In this document: one piece after another, positions 25,716 through 32,747 of the stretch
Numbering within the stretch: position 1 is the stretch's first letter
Layout of the letters: each line of letters begins with the position of its first letter
Source of the DNA: JBHJOF01 sp050330055
Lineage (GTDB): Bacteria; Pseudomonadota; Alphaproteobacteria; Kiloniellales; JAKSDN01
Direction of reading: 5' to 3'
DNA length: 34,136 nt
NCBI GenBank assembly: GCA_050330055.1
Contig: JBHJOF010000065.1
Span: forward strand, 1 to 34,136
The notes under the pieces: model-generated
Databases searched by the model: none
What the model saw: the letters and a program-made list of their open reading frames with translations, nothing else
What the model was told of the DNA's origin: nothing
Program-made: the position numbers and the translations under genes

Positions 25716-27059
25716 TCAACTCCACGGGAAGGGACTGTGCGAGACCGGGTGCAGCTTTCCCTCGGCGTAGCGCGAGAAGCGGAAGGGCTCCAACAGCTTC
25801 GCGCTGCCGTTGGTCAGCTCCTCGGCCACCAGCTTGCCGACGCCGATCATCTTGTAGCCGTGGTTCGAATCGGCGATGACGTAGACGTTCTCGCGGAAGC
25901 GATCGAACACCGGGAAGCTGTCCGGCGTGAAGCAGCCGAGCCCGCCGGAGGGCTCCTTCTTGTACTTGCCGATCTGGCCCTCGAAGCGCTTCTGGCAGAA
26001 GGCCAGCGCCGAGCACCACATGTGGGCGAAGTTGTCGTCGACGATGAACTCCGGCGACTCGGGCCCATAGGGATCGAGCTCGATCTCCTCGACCGGCTTG
26101 TCGACCTTGTAGGGCATGGCGCCGCCCTGGACGCCGCCGAAGTTGAAGTCCGGCTTGTAGTAGATGCCCCACATCTGGTCGGTGATCAGCGAGCCGTCGA
26201 CGTCGGAATGGAGGGGCGCGTTGGTGTCGACGTGGATCACCGGCGGCATCTTGCCGTCGTTGGTCTTCTGCAGGTTCGGGTCGACGCCGAGAGTGCCTTC
26301 CTCCAGCGCCCAGTAGCGCCACATCGGGATGTCGTGGTGCAGCTCGCCGTCGCGGCCCTTGATGGTGACCGTCTTGGGCAGGTCGAGCAGGTTCCAGAGC
26401 TTGCTGACCCAGGGGCCGACGGCGACCACCACCTGGTCGCAGCCGATCACGCCGCGGTCGGTCTCCACCGCGGTCACCGCCGCCGAGTTGTGGCCATACT
26501 GGAAACCGGTCACGGTCACGCCGGTTACGATGCGCACGCCCAGGTCCTCGGCCTTCTTGGCCAGGCCGTAGATCGAGGCGGTGTTGTTGGCGTAGCCGCC
26601 CTTCTTCTCGTGCAGCACCGAGGTGATGCCCTTGGCCTGCCAGTCGCTGAACAGGCCCTTCATGTAAGCCATCGCCTCGGCCTCGCCCTCGATGAAGGTC
26701 GAGTCGTAGCCGATCGCCTGCTGCTGCTGGTAGATCGTCGCCACGTCGCCGTGCATCGACTCCGGGCTGATCTGCATGTAGCCGACCGGATGATAGCTGA
26801 AGGCCTTGGGGTCGCTCTCCCAGACCTCGACGCATTGGGCCATGAGCTCGCGCATCGCCGGCTGGAAGTAGTTGTTGCGCACGACGCCGCAGGCGATGCC
26901 GCTGGCGCCGGCGGCAATCGCCGTCTTGTCCACAACCAGCACGTTCCGGCCGCCGCCCCTGCCTTGCGCTTCGAGCTTCGCGGCCAGGTGCCAAGCCGTT
27001 GAAAGGCCGTGGATTCCGGCGCCGATAACGAGGTATTTGACGTGACTTGGCAGGGCCAT
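25716..27059 (-). CDS. FAD-dependent oxidoreductase, sarcosine-oxidase beta-like (SoxB/MgdA-like)
   Basis: A 447-residue DAO-family flavoprotein. The Rossmann GxGxxG is at 13-18 (GAGIHG), the second strand is VLVVDK, the re-face loop is GASGIACGVVRNNYF, and the C-terminal FAD contact is the SNHGYKMIGVGKLVAEEL block. N-methyl-amino-acid oxidases and the SoxB/MgdA subunit of N-methylglutamate dehydrogenase share this build. It heads the mgs operon, so it may oxidise N-methylglutamate or a related N-methyl compound. No SoxD-, SoxA- or SoxG-like partner is nearby, so it may act alone or with distant subunits. The start is set at 27059, just before the flavin motif; the frame stays open far upstream but that part is the antisense of the regulator gene. 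Confidence 0.82.
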   Translation of the reverse strand: MALPSHVKYLVIGAGIHGLSTAWHLAAKLEAQGRGGGRNVLVVDKTAIAAGASGIACGVVRNNYFQPAMRELMAQCVEVWESDPKAFSYHPVGYMQISPESMHGDVATIYQQQQAIGYDSTFIEGEAEAMAYMKGLFSDWQAKGITSVLHEKKGGYANNTASIYGLAKKAEDLGVRIVTGVTVTGFQYGHNSAAVTAVETDRGVIGCDQVVVAVGPWVSKLWNLLDLPKTVTIKGRDGELHHDIPMWRYWALEEGTLGVDPNLQKTNDGKMPPVIHVDTNAPLHSDVDGSLITDQMWGIYYKPDFNFGGVQGGAMPYKVDKPVEEIELDPYGPESPEFIVDDNFAHMWCSALAFCQKRFEGQIGKYKKEPSGGLGCFTPDSFPVFDRFRENVYVIADSNHGYKMIGVGKLVAEELTNGSAKLLEPFRFSRYAEGKLHPVSHSPFPWS

Positions 27060-27086
27060 CTTCGGACTCTTCAGCTGTCTCTCCCG

Positions 27087-27103
27087 CGCAACAGGCAGTT
27101 GCG
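27087..27103. promoter_or_regulatory. Palindrome CGCAAC-N5-GTTGCG in the divergent control region
   Basis: A perfect 6-bp inverted repeat 28 bases upstream of the FAD oxidoreductase start. Its place next to the operon start suits repressor or activator binding, but it is unlike the palindrome at 27139-27156. Confidence 0.45.
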
Positions 27104-27132
27104 TCCGGTCAACCGGCGCGTTCAGCCATCGC

Positions 27133-27161
27133 TTGATGCGCTTGACCGGTCGAGCGATAAT
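27133..27161 (+). promoter_or_regulatory. Promoter of the FadR-type regulator gene
   Basis: TTGATG (27133-27138) and GATAAT (27156-27161) are separated by exactly 17 bases. Transcription would begin about 45 bases before the first candidate start codon at 27213. Confidence 0.55.
27139..27156. promoter_or_regulatory. 18-bp palindromic operator candidate inside the promoter spacer
   Basis: CGCTTGACCGGTCGAGCG is symmetric except for one pair and has a perfect GACCGGTC core. It fills the whole spacer of the promoter at 27133-27161. The half CCGGTCAA also occurs at 27105-27112 in the opposite sense. This suits a dimeric FadR-type regulator that represses itself and may also control the divergent mgs operon. 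Confidence 0.6.
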
Positions 27162-27212
27162 GCACCACATTACTATGCCGATTTCAAACCGATTCTTTGC
27201 AAAGGCTCGGAA

Positions 27213-27980
27213 ATGGTTCAGATTGGAGCAGGCGCTATGGTGGAGACCGAGGCCGTGACCTCCGAGAGTGCGGCAGACGCGAGCGATCTGGCGACCCATC
27301 TGCCGGCCACCGTCTCGGGCGGATCGGCCGCCATCGCCGCCCGCCTGCGCCAGGCGATCCTGGACGGCAACTACGCCTACGGCGAGCGCCTGCCGGCCGA
27401 GCGCGACCTGGCCGAGCACTTCGGCGCCTCGCGCAGCACGGTGCGCGAAGCTCTGCGCCGGCTCGAGGAAGCCCACCTGGTGACCCGGCGTATCGGCAGC
27501 GGCACCTTCGTCAGCTACCGCCCGTCGCTCGGCGACGGCAACATCGCCGAACTGACCAGCCCGATCGAGCTGATCGACGTGCGGCTCGGCGTCGAGCCGC
27601 GCATCGCCCGCCTGGCCGCCGTGCACGCCACGGCGCGCGACCTGGACCGGATCGGCGAGGCGCTGCACCGGGTCGAGGGCTCGGGCGAGGACCGCGAATA
27701 CTTCTCGCGCGCCGACGAGCAGTTCCACCTGCTGCTCGCCGAATGCACGCACAATCCGCTGATGGTCTGGCTCTACCAGCAGATCAACGACGTGCGCTCG
27801 CACGCGCAATGGAACAGCATGAAGGACAAGATCCTGACCGGGCCGCGGATCACGGCCTACAACAAGGAGCACCGGCAGCTCTACGAAGCGCTGCGCAGCC
27901 GCGACGTCGAAGCCGCCGAACGCGTCATCACGCAGCACCTGGAGAAGGCGCGACGCCATCTGCTGGGCGTGGAGCTGTAA
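27213..27980 (+). CDS. FadR-type (GntR family, FCD domain) transcriptional regulator
   Basis: A 255-residue regulator. Residues 38-101 form a GntR winged helix: LRQAILDGNYAYGERLPAER, then DLAEHFGASRSTVREALRRL and a GSGTFV wing. Residues from about 113 to 240 are an all-helical FCD ligand domain with probable metal or ligand residues in ADEQFHLLLAECTH and NKEHRQLYEAL. It is divergent from the FAD oxidoreductase-gmaS-mgs operon, the usual place for a local regulator; the ligand could be a methylamine-derived amino acid. Two starts compete: 27213 (AAAGG at 7 bases) and 27237 (GGAG at 8 bases). Confidence 0.88.
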   Translation: MVQIGAGAMVETEAVTSESAADASDLATHLPATVSGGSAAIAARLRQAILDGNYAYGERLPAERDLAEHFGASRSTVREALRRLEEAHLVTRRIGSGTFVSYRPSLGDGNIAELTSPIELIDVRLGVEPRIARLAAVHATARDLDRIGEALHRVEGSGEDREYFSRADEQFHLLLAECTHNPLMVWLYQQINDVRSHAQWNSMKDKILTGPRITAYNKEHRQLYEALRSRDVEAAERVITQHLEKARRHLLGVEL

Positions 27981-28288
27981 CGCGGATCCACAAACGGACA
28001 TACGCGGAGATGAACAAAAGACGGCGAAACGCCGCTTGGCGAAGGGGGGAAATCGATGCGCGCCGGGAGGCGACAAGCTAGCCTCGTGCGAGCGGGCCGC
28101 GCCGCTGCGGCGGCGACAGCAGGGCATGCTCAACGGTACTGCCGGCCGCTGAGGGGCGGGTCTTGCGCCCCGCCCGAGCGGGCCCGCGTTCCTTCCGTCT
28201 ATCGCATCTTCTCCTGCCATCGTTCTCTTCCAACCGACACTGCAGTCAGCATGACCGGCGCGCCACGACGGCGTGCCCCGCTCTTCGC

Positions 28289-28336
28289 TGCCGCGATCCC
28301 GCAGCGCTCCCATCAGGGCGCTGCGGGATCGCGGCA
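28289..28336. promoter_or_regulatory. Perfect 19-bp inverted repeat upstream of amt
   Basis: Arms 28289-28307 and 28318-28336 are exact complements around a 10-base loop. There is no T run on the plus side, so it is not a standard terminator. It could be an mRNA leader structure, a factor-binding site or a REP-like unit. It lies about 130 bases before the amt start. Confidence 0.6.
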
Positions 28337-28389
28337 TTCCGTCATCAGCTCGTGAAAGGAGGGGAATCGATAGATCACGGCTAAGCCTG

Positions 28390-28409
28390 CGCGCCGGCAA
28401 ATCGGCGCG
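28390..28409 (+). promoter_or_regulatory. Second stem-loop in the amt leader
   Basis: CGCGCCG-GCAAAT-CGGCGCG, a perfect 7-bp stem 55 bases before the amt start codon. Together with the larger hairpin it suggests a structured leader. Confidence 0.4.
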
Positions 28410-28464
28410 TCGGGTCACAACGAAAACCAAGACCTAACCCGAAACAACGACAATGGGGGTCCTG

Positions 28465-29826
28465 ATGGATACGGATATTGGTGCACTGACAACGGTGTTC
28501 ACCGAGTTCTACTACTGGGTCACCGTGGCCCTGATGTTTCTCATTCACGTGGGCTTCTGCATGTACGAGGTGGGCGCCAGCCGGCACAAGAACCACCTCC
28601 ATACACTGCTGAAGAACACCATGCTGATCCCGCTGGTCACCATCACCTGGTTCTTCTTCGGCTGGTGGATCTACTGGGCCTTCCCGGGTGGGCCGGGCAT
28701 CACCGGCGGCCTGGGCCATCCCGATCCGAGCTTCGCCGCCGCCTATACGCCCTGGGGCGAGAGCATGGGTCCGCGTCTCGACGACCGCATCAGCGGCGTC
28801 TTCTGGGCCGCCTTCCTGCTGTTCGCCTGGACCGCGGCCTCGATCGTCTCGGGCGCGGTGATTGAGCGCATCCGATCCTTCGCCTTCTGGATCTTCGCCA
28901 TCCTGATCGGTTCGGTCACCTGGTCGATCGACGCCGCCTGGGGCTGGCACTACAGCGGTTGGATGGTGGAGGTCCTCGGCTATCACGACGCCTATGCTTC
29001 GGGCGTTATCCACGGCATCGCCGGCGGCTGTGCCCTGGGCGTCCTGGTCGTGCTCGGCCCGCGGCTCGGCAAGTTCCGCGCCGACGGGACGCCGCGCGAC
29101 ATCCTGCCGCACAATCCCTGGCTGGTGTGCATCGGTCTGTTCCTGATCTACACCGGCTTCTGGGGCTTCTACGTGGCCTGCAACGTGCCGATCATCGATC
29201 CGTCAGGTATCGACGGCCAGATCACCGGCGAGACCTTCACGGCCACGACCATTTATCTGACGCCGACCACCCTGAGTGCCATCACCGTCAACTTCCTGAT
29301 GTCGCTCTCGGGCGGCCTGCTGATGGGCTACATGGTGTCGAAAGGCGATGCCTTCTGGACCTACTCGGGCGGCCTCGCCGGCCTCATCACCGCCTCGGCC
29401 GGCAACGACCTCTATCACCCGATCCAGGCCCTGATCATCGGCGCCATCGGAACCTGGGCCATGTACAAGCTGCACTACTGGGTGGAGCGGCGCTTCAAGG
29501 TCGACGACGCCGTCGGCGCCGTGGCGGTGCACGGCTACGCCGGCTTCATCGGGCTGGTGATCGCCGGCTTCGTGCTCTGGGGCCATCCCTCGTCGCCCTA
29601 CGAGGGCTTCGCCTCGATCACGCCGTGGGGCCAGTTCATCGGCGCCATCATCATGTTCTGGGTGCTCGGCTTCCTGCCGGCCTGGGTGCTGGCCAAGATC
29701 CTGGCGGCCATGAACCTGCTGCGCATTCCGCGCGAGGTCGAACTCATGGGTCTCGATTTCGGCACCAAGCACGACGCCGAGGCGGCGCGCAGGGACGTGA
29801 TCGAAGCCGAGCGTCAGCTCGCCTGA
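28465..29826 (+). CDS. amt: Amt-family ammonium/methylammonium channel, divergent
   Basis: A 453-residue membrane protein with about eleven hydrophobic segments. Amt hallmarks are present: the twin pore histidines in ASGVIHGIAGG and AVAVHGYAGF, an Asp eight residues before the first His, and FWAAFLLFAWTAASIVSGAV followed by IER. The wording differs clearly from AmtB (DFAGGTVVH becomes DAYASGVIH), so it is a distinct subgroup. Such genes occur beside methylamine genes in marine methylotrophs, so methylammonium is a possible substrate. No glnK is adjacent; a 73-residue membrane protein gene follows instead. The start at 28465 is preferred because GGGGGT precedes it; ATG 28453 is in frame but lacks a ribosome site. 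Confidence 0.87.
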   Translation: MDTDIGALTTVFTEFYYWVTVALMFLIHVGFCMYEVGASRHKNHLHTLLKNTMLIPLVTITWFFFGWWIYWAFPGGPGITGGLGHPDPSFAAAYTPWGESMGPRLDDRISGVFWAAFLLFAWTAASIVSGAVIERIRSFAFWIFAILIGSVTWSIDAAWGWHYSGWMVEVLGYHDAYASGVIHGIAGGCALGVLVVLGPRLGKFRADGTPRDILPHNPWLVCIGLFLIYTGFWGFYVACNVPIIDPSGIDGQITGETFTATTIYLTPTTLSAITVNFLMSLSGGLLMGYMVSKGDAFWTYSGGLAGLITASAGNDLYHPIQALIIGAIGTWAMYKLHYWVERRFKVDDAVGAVAVHGYAGFIGLVIAGFVLWGHPSSPYEGFASITPWGQFIGAIIMFWVLGFLPAWVLAKILAAMNLLRIPREVELMGLDFGTKHDAEAARRDVIEAERQLA

Positions 29827-29860
29827 ACCCGAACCGCCACGTCAAAACGGGAGACTATCC

Positions 29861-30082
29861 ATGTCATCTACACCGATCGATAGCTGGGCCGTCGATCTGG
29901 CCAACGTCAGCTTCATCTATCCCTGGGTCGGAGCCGAAGGGGTCATGGCCATCGTCGCCATCGTCCTCTGGCTGCTCTGGCACGTCTGGCAGCTGGGCTT
30001 CGAGAAGCGCGAGTTCGACAACGAGATCGAGCGCTACGGCGGCCCGCAAGAGATCAAGAAGTACATCGACGGCGACGACTGA
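29861..30082 (+). CDS. Small single-span membrane protein following amt
   Basis: A 73-residue protein with a Trp-rich lead (SSTPIDSWAVDLANVSFIYP), one membrane span (about 24-46, GVMAIVAIVLWLLWHVWQLG), and a charged tail (KREFDNEIERYGGPQEIKKY). It has a good ribosome site (GGGAG at 8 bases) and is 34 bases after amt, ending in an intrinsic terminator, so the two form an operon. I do not recognise the family. Its place suggests an accessory subunit or regulator of the channel, in place of the usual GlnK. Confidence 0.75.
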   Translation: MSSTPIDSWAVDLANVSFIYPWVGAEGVMAIVAIVLWLLWHVWQLGFEKREFDNEIERYGGPQEIKKYIDGDD

Positions 30083-30108
30083 TCCCGTCGGCCGGGAGCA
30101 ACTGTCGA

Positions 30109-30137
30109 GGGGCGCCATCCGGCGCCCCTTTCCTTTT
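30109..30137 (+). terminator. Intrinsic terminator of the amt operon
   Basis: GGGGCGCC-ATCC-GGCGCCCC followed by TTTCCTTTT, 27 bases after the stop of the small membrane protein gene. Confidence 0.88.
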
Positions 30138-30232
30138 GGTCGATCGGTTCAGACCTCGGCCCTGCGCCGAGACCAGGTTCTTCTTCGAGGTCGCCTTGCC
30201 CGATACGGCGCCGTCGACCGGCTGCTCGGCAG

Positions 30233-32524
30233 TCAGCCGCGACTGAGCAGCGGCTCCAGGCGCGTCTCTTCCCCAGCGTCCGGCGGTGACGCCATGCCGG
30301 GCTCGGCCTCGGCATCAGCTTCGGGAGCCGGTGCCACCAGCCGGGGCTTCACCGACAGTGGCGCCACCCTGCCGTCGGCCACCCGCAGCACCTGGGTGGC
30401 GATCACCGCGGGGGCCGGCCGGTGCGACACCATGATGATGGTGCGGCCGCGGTTGGCCCGCTTGAGGTTGACCATGAGGTGCCGCTCGGCCTCGCGGTCG
30501 AGCGCGCTGGTCGCCTCGTCGAGGATCAGGATGCGCGGGTTGCGGATCAGGGCGCGGGCGATGCAGATGAGCTGCTTCTGCCCGGCCGAGAGTCCGTTGC
30601 CCTGCTCCTGCAAGCGCGTGTCGTAGCCCTCGGGAAGCTGCTCGATGAAGTCGTGCGCGCCGACGAACTTGGCGGCGGCCACGACGCGATTCCGATCGAC
30701 CTCGTCGAGGCCGAAGGCGATGTTCTGCGCGACCGTGCCGCTGAAGAGCTGCACCTCCTGCGGCACCACCGCGATCTGCTCGTGCCGCTTGCGCAGCGCG
30801 ATGCGGCCGATCTCGATGCCGTCGATGGCGATGCGGCCGCGGCTGGGCCGAAAGAGCCCCTGAATGGCGCGCACCAGCGTCGACTTGCCGGCGCCCGTAG
30901 GTCCGACGATCGCGACCACCGAGCCAGCCTCGATGCGCAGATTGACCCCGCGCAGCACGGGCGGCCGCTCGGGAGCCGCCTGCAAGGTGACGTCCTGCAG
31001 CTCGATGGTGCCGATGATGTCACCGTGCGAAAGGTCAGGCACGGGCCAACCGGAGAGCGGGTCCGCCATGATGTCTTCGAGACGGCGGATGGCGTCGCGC
31101 ACCTCCAGCAGCCACGACCAGGCCTCGGCCGCCTTGCGCGCAGGCGCCAGGGCGCGCGCGGCGAGCAGGCCGGCGGCGATCAAGGCGCCGAGCGACAGAT
31201 CGCCGGCGACCACCGCCCGTGCGGCGAGCGCGACGATCGCCAGGGTCACCAGGTGCTGCAGCGCGCTGCCCGCGGCGGCGGCGAGCGAACTGAGCGCGGC
31301 GTTGGGCTCGGCAGTCGGCGCCGGGGCCGGGCGTTCGTTCCAGCGCCGCGCGATCGTGTCCTCCAGGCCGAGCGACTTGATGGTGAGCGCGTTGTTAACG
31401 GTCTCGGCCAGGATCGCGTGCTCGGCGGCGCGCGCCACGAAGGCCTGCTCGGCCCAGCGATTCCCTGGGCCGCGGCGGCTGCGCTCGCTCGCCAGCGACA
31501 GCGCGATGAACAGCGGAATGGCGAGGGCGGCGATCCAGCCGAGCGTGCCGGAGAGCGCGAAGAGCAGGCCGAGGAACAGCGCGACCAGGGGCAGCTCGAC
31601 CAGCACCAGCGGCATCGGGCCGGCGACGAAGCCGCGGATCACCTCGAGCAGACGCAGCCGCTCGCCGATCACGCCGATCGAGGTGGACTCGAAGTGGCGA
31701 TAGGGCTGTCGCAGCAGCCGCTGCACCACCGCACCGCCGAGCAGGGCGTCGAGCCGCGCCGCGCCCAGGCGCGATACCCGGCCACGCAGGGCATGCAGCA
31801 CCAGGTCGAAGCCGTAGACCACGGCCATGCCGACGACGAGGAGCTGCAGCGCGTCCCCGCCGGCGCCTGGGACACCCCAGGCGATCGCGCCATCGGGCAG
31901 GGTCATGAGGAACAGCGCCGGCGCCAGCGCGAGCAGATTGATCAGCAGCGAGGCGAGGATCAGCTCGCGGATCGCGCCTCGGGCCTTGCGGCGCAGCCGG
32001 CCGCGCCAATCGGCCTGGTCCGGCTCGTCCACCTGCGGCCGCAGGCTGATCAGGCGCTCCGCGTTGGCGAGCTGGTCTAGCGGCAGTGCGCGGCGCTCTT
32101 CGGTGATCGGGTCGAGCAGGAAGAGGGCGCTCCCGCTGCGATCGACCACCAGACGCGGCGCGCTTCCGTCACGCCCCAGCAGCACGAAGGGCAGCGGCGC
32201 CTGCCGCAGTTGCTGCCGCGACGCCCGGGCCGAGCTCGTCCGATAGCCGAGCCGCTGGGCCAGCAGGCGGAAGGTCTGCGGCGCGACGCGGCCTGCCCCC
32301 GGGAGGCCGGCCGGCCCAGGGAACCGGCCGTCGGACGCCCGGTCGGGCGCGCGGTAGAGCCGCGCGATCTCGGCGACGCTCGCCGGGCGGCCGAAGTAGC
32401 GCGTCAGGTAGGCTAGGCAGAGCAGCAGGGAATCGCTGCTCGGCGGGTCGTCGCCGGGGAACGGGGCGGTCAAAGGCTCGGCGGTCCCGCTGACCTGCTC
32501 CCTGGTCGCCGCGCTCAGGCTCAT
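30233..32524 (-). CDS. Type I secretion-like ABC exporter with degenerate C39 domain
   Basis: A 763-residue fused exporter: an N-terminal C39-peptidase-like domain (about 25-165), a six-span membrane domain (about 180-470) and an ABC ATPase (about 505-720). Walker A is GPTGAGKST, the signature is LSAGQKQLICIARAL, Walker B is ILILDEATSALD and the H-loop is SHR. The C39 part begins DSLLLCLAYLTRYFGRPASV and lacks the C-G-x-x-C-L catalytic text, so it is probably the non-cleaving form seen in LapB/HlyB-type exporters of RTX proteins. No HlyD, TolC or RTX substrate gene is in the window. The start 32524 (GGAG at 6 bases) is preferred to 32560. A CtrA box lies 52 bases upstream. Confidence 0.87.
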   Translation of the reverse strand: MSLSAATREQVSGTAEPLTAPFPGDDPPSSDSLLLCLAYLTRYFGRPASVAEIARLYRAPDRASDGRFPGPAGLPGAGRVAPQTFRLLAQRLGYRTSSARASRQQLRQAPLPFVLLGRDGSAPRLVVDRSGSALFLLDPITEERRALPLDQLANAERLISLRPQVDEPDQADWRGRLRRKARGAIRELILASLLINLLALAPALFLMTLPDGAIAWGVPGAGGDALQLLVVGMAVVYGFDLVLHALRGRVSRLGAARLDALLGGAVVQRLLRQPYRHFESTSIGVIGERLRLLEVIRGFVAGPMPLVLVELPLVALFLGLLFALSGTLGWIAALAIPLFIALSLASERSRRGPGNRWAEQAFVARAAEHAILAETVNNALTIKSLGLEDTIARRWNERPAPAPTAEPNAALSSLAAAAGSALQHLVTLAIVALAARAVVAGDLSLGALIAAGLLAARALAPARKAAEAWSWLLEVRDAIRRLEDIMADPLSGWPVPDLSHGDIIGTIELQDVTLQAAPERPPVLRGVNLRIEAGSVVAIVGPTGAGKSTLVRAIQGLFRPSRGRIAIDGIEIGRIALRKRHEQIAVVPQEVQLFSGTVAQNIAFGLDEVDRNRVVAAAKFVGAHDFIEQLPEGYDTRLQEQGNGLSAGQKQLICIARALIRNPRILILDEATSALDREAERHLMVNLKRANRGRTIIMVSHRPAPAVIATQVLRVADGRVAPLSVKPRLVAPAPEADAEAEPGMASPPDAGEETRLEPLLSRG

Positions 32525-32576
32525 GGTCGACTCCGACAGGGCGGCAGGAATCGACGCCATGCTCGGCGAATCGTGG

Positions 32577-32591
32577 TTAATGAAGGCTTAA
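32577..32591. promoter_or_regulatory. CtrA-type binding box before the ABC exporter
   Basis: TTAATGAAGGCTTAA is a perfect TTAA-N7-TTAA, 52 bases upstream of the exporter start at 32524. A GANTC methylation site (GAATC, 32568-32572) is adjacent, a pairing seen at CtrA-controlled genes, though GANTC is frequent by chance. Confidence 0.6.
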
Positions 32592-32672
32592 TCGGGTCCA
32601 GCGCCGCAGGCTCAAAGGGTGCCGCCGGCTTAGGGCAGCGACCGGGGCTAGAAGGGACGCCCGGGCCCGGCA

Positions 32673-32711
32673 AAGGAAAAGCGGGACGGCTGCAAGGCAA
32701 CCGTCCCGCTT
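32673..32711 (-). terminator. Intrinsic terminator of the H1-like gene
   Basis: Read on minus, AAGCGGGACGG pairs with CCGTCCCGCTT around an 11-base loop and is followed by TTTTCCTTTG. It lies 37 bases after the stop of the H1-like gene. Confidence 0.82.
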
Positions 32712-32747
32712 GGCAGATCGGCAGAGAGGATCTTGGATCGGCGATCC

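Larger units (their letters stand above)
27981..28464. other. Intergenic region before the ammonium channel gene
   Basis: About 480 bases without a credible gene; short open frames here have Arg/Ala-rich translations. It holds two strong stem-loops (28289-28336 and 28390-28409). A GGAGGGG at 28358-28364 looks like a ribosome site but is followed by no start codon and soon by stops. No sigma-54 promoter was recognised. Confidence 0.5.

Noticed and set aside
25737..27002. 421-codon open frame on plus, opposite the FAD oxidoreductase
   Set aside because: Antisense shadow; the minus-strand protein has clear flavin motifs.
28358..28380. Small gene after the GGAGGGG sequence
   Set aside because: No start codon at a workable distance, and a stop follows in the nearest frame.
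27060..28430. Upstream extension of the FAD oxidoreductase to give a 904-residue protein
   Set aside because: The extra part is antisense to the regulator gene and lies across the promoter and operator; the flavin motif needs only a start at 27059.
28959..30626. 555-codon open frame on plus across amt, the small membrane gene and the exporter end
   Set aside because: It runs through two well-supported genes in another frame and a terminator; its translation is Arg/His/Pro-rich.
30422..32080. 552-codon plus frame opposite the ABC exporter
   Set aside because: Antisense frame without domain; the exporter motifs are unambiguous.
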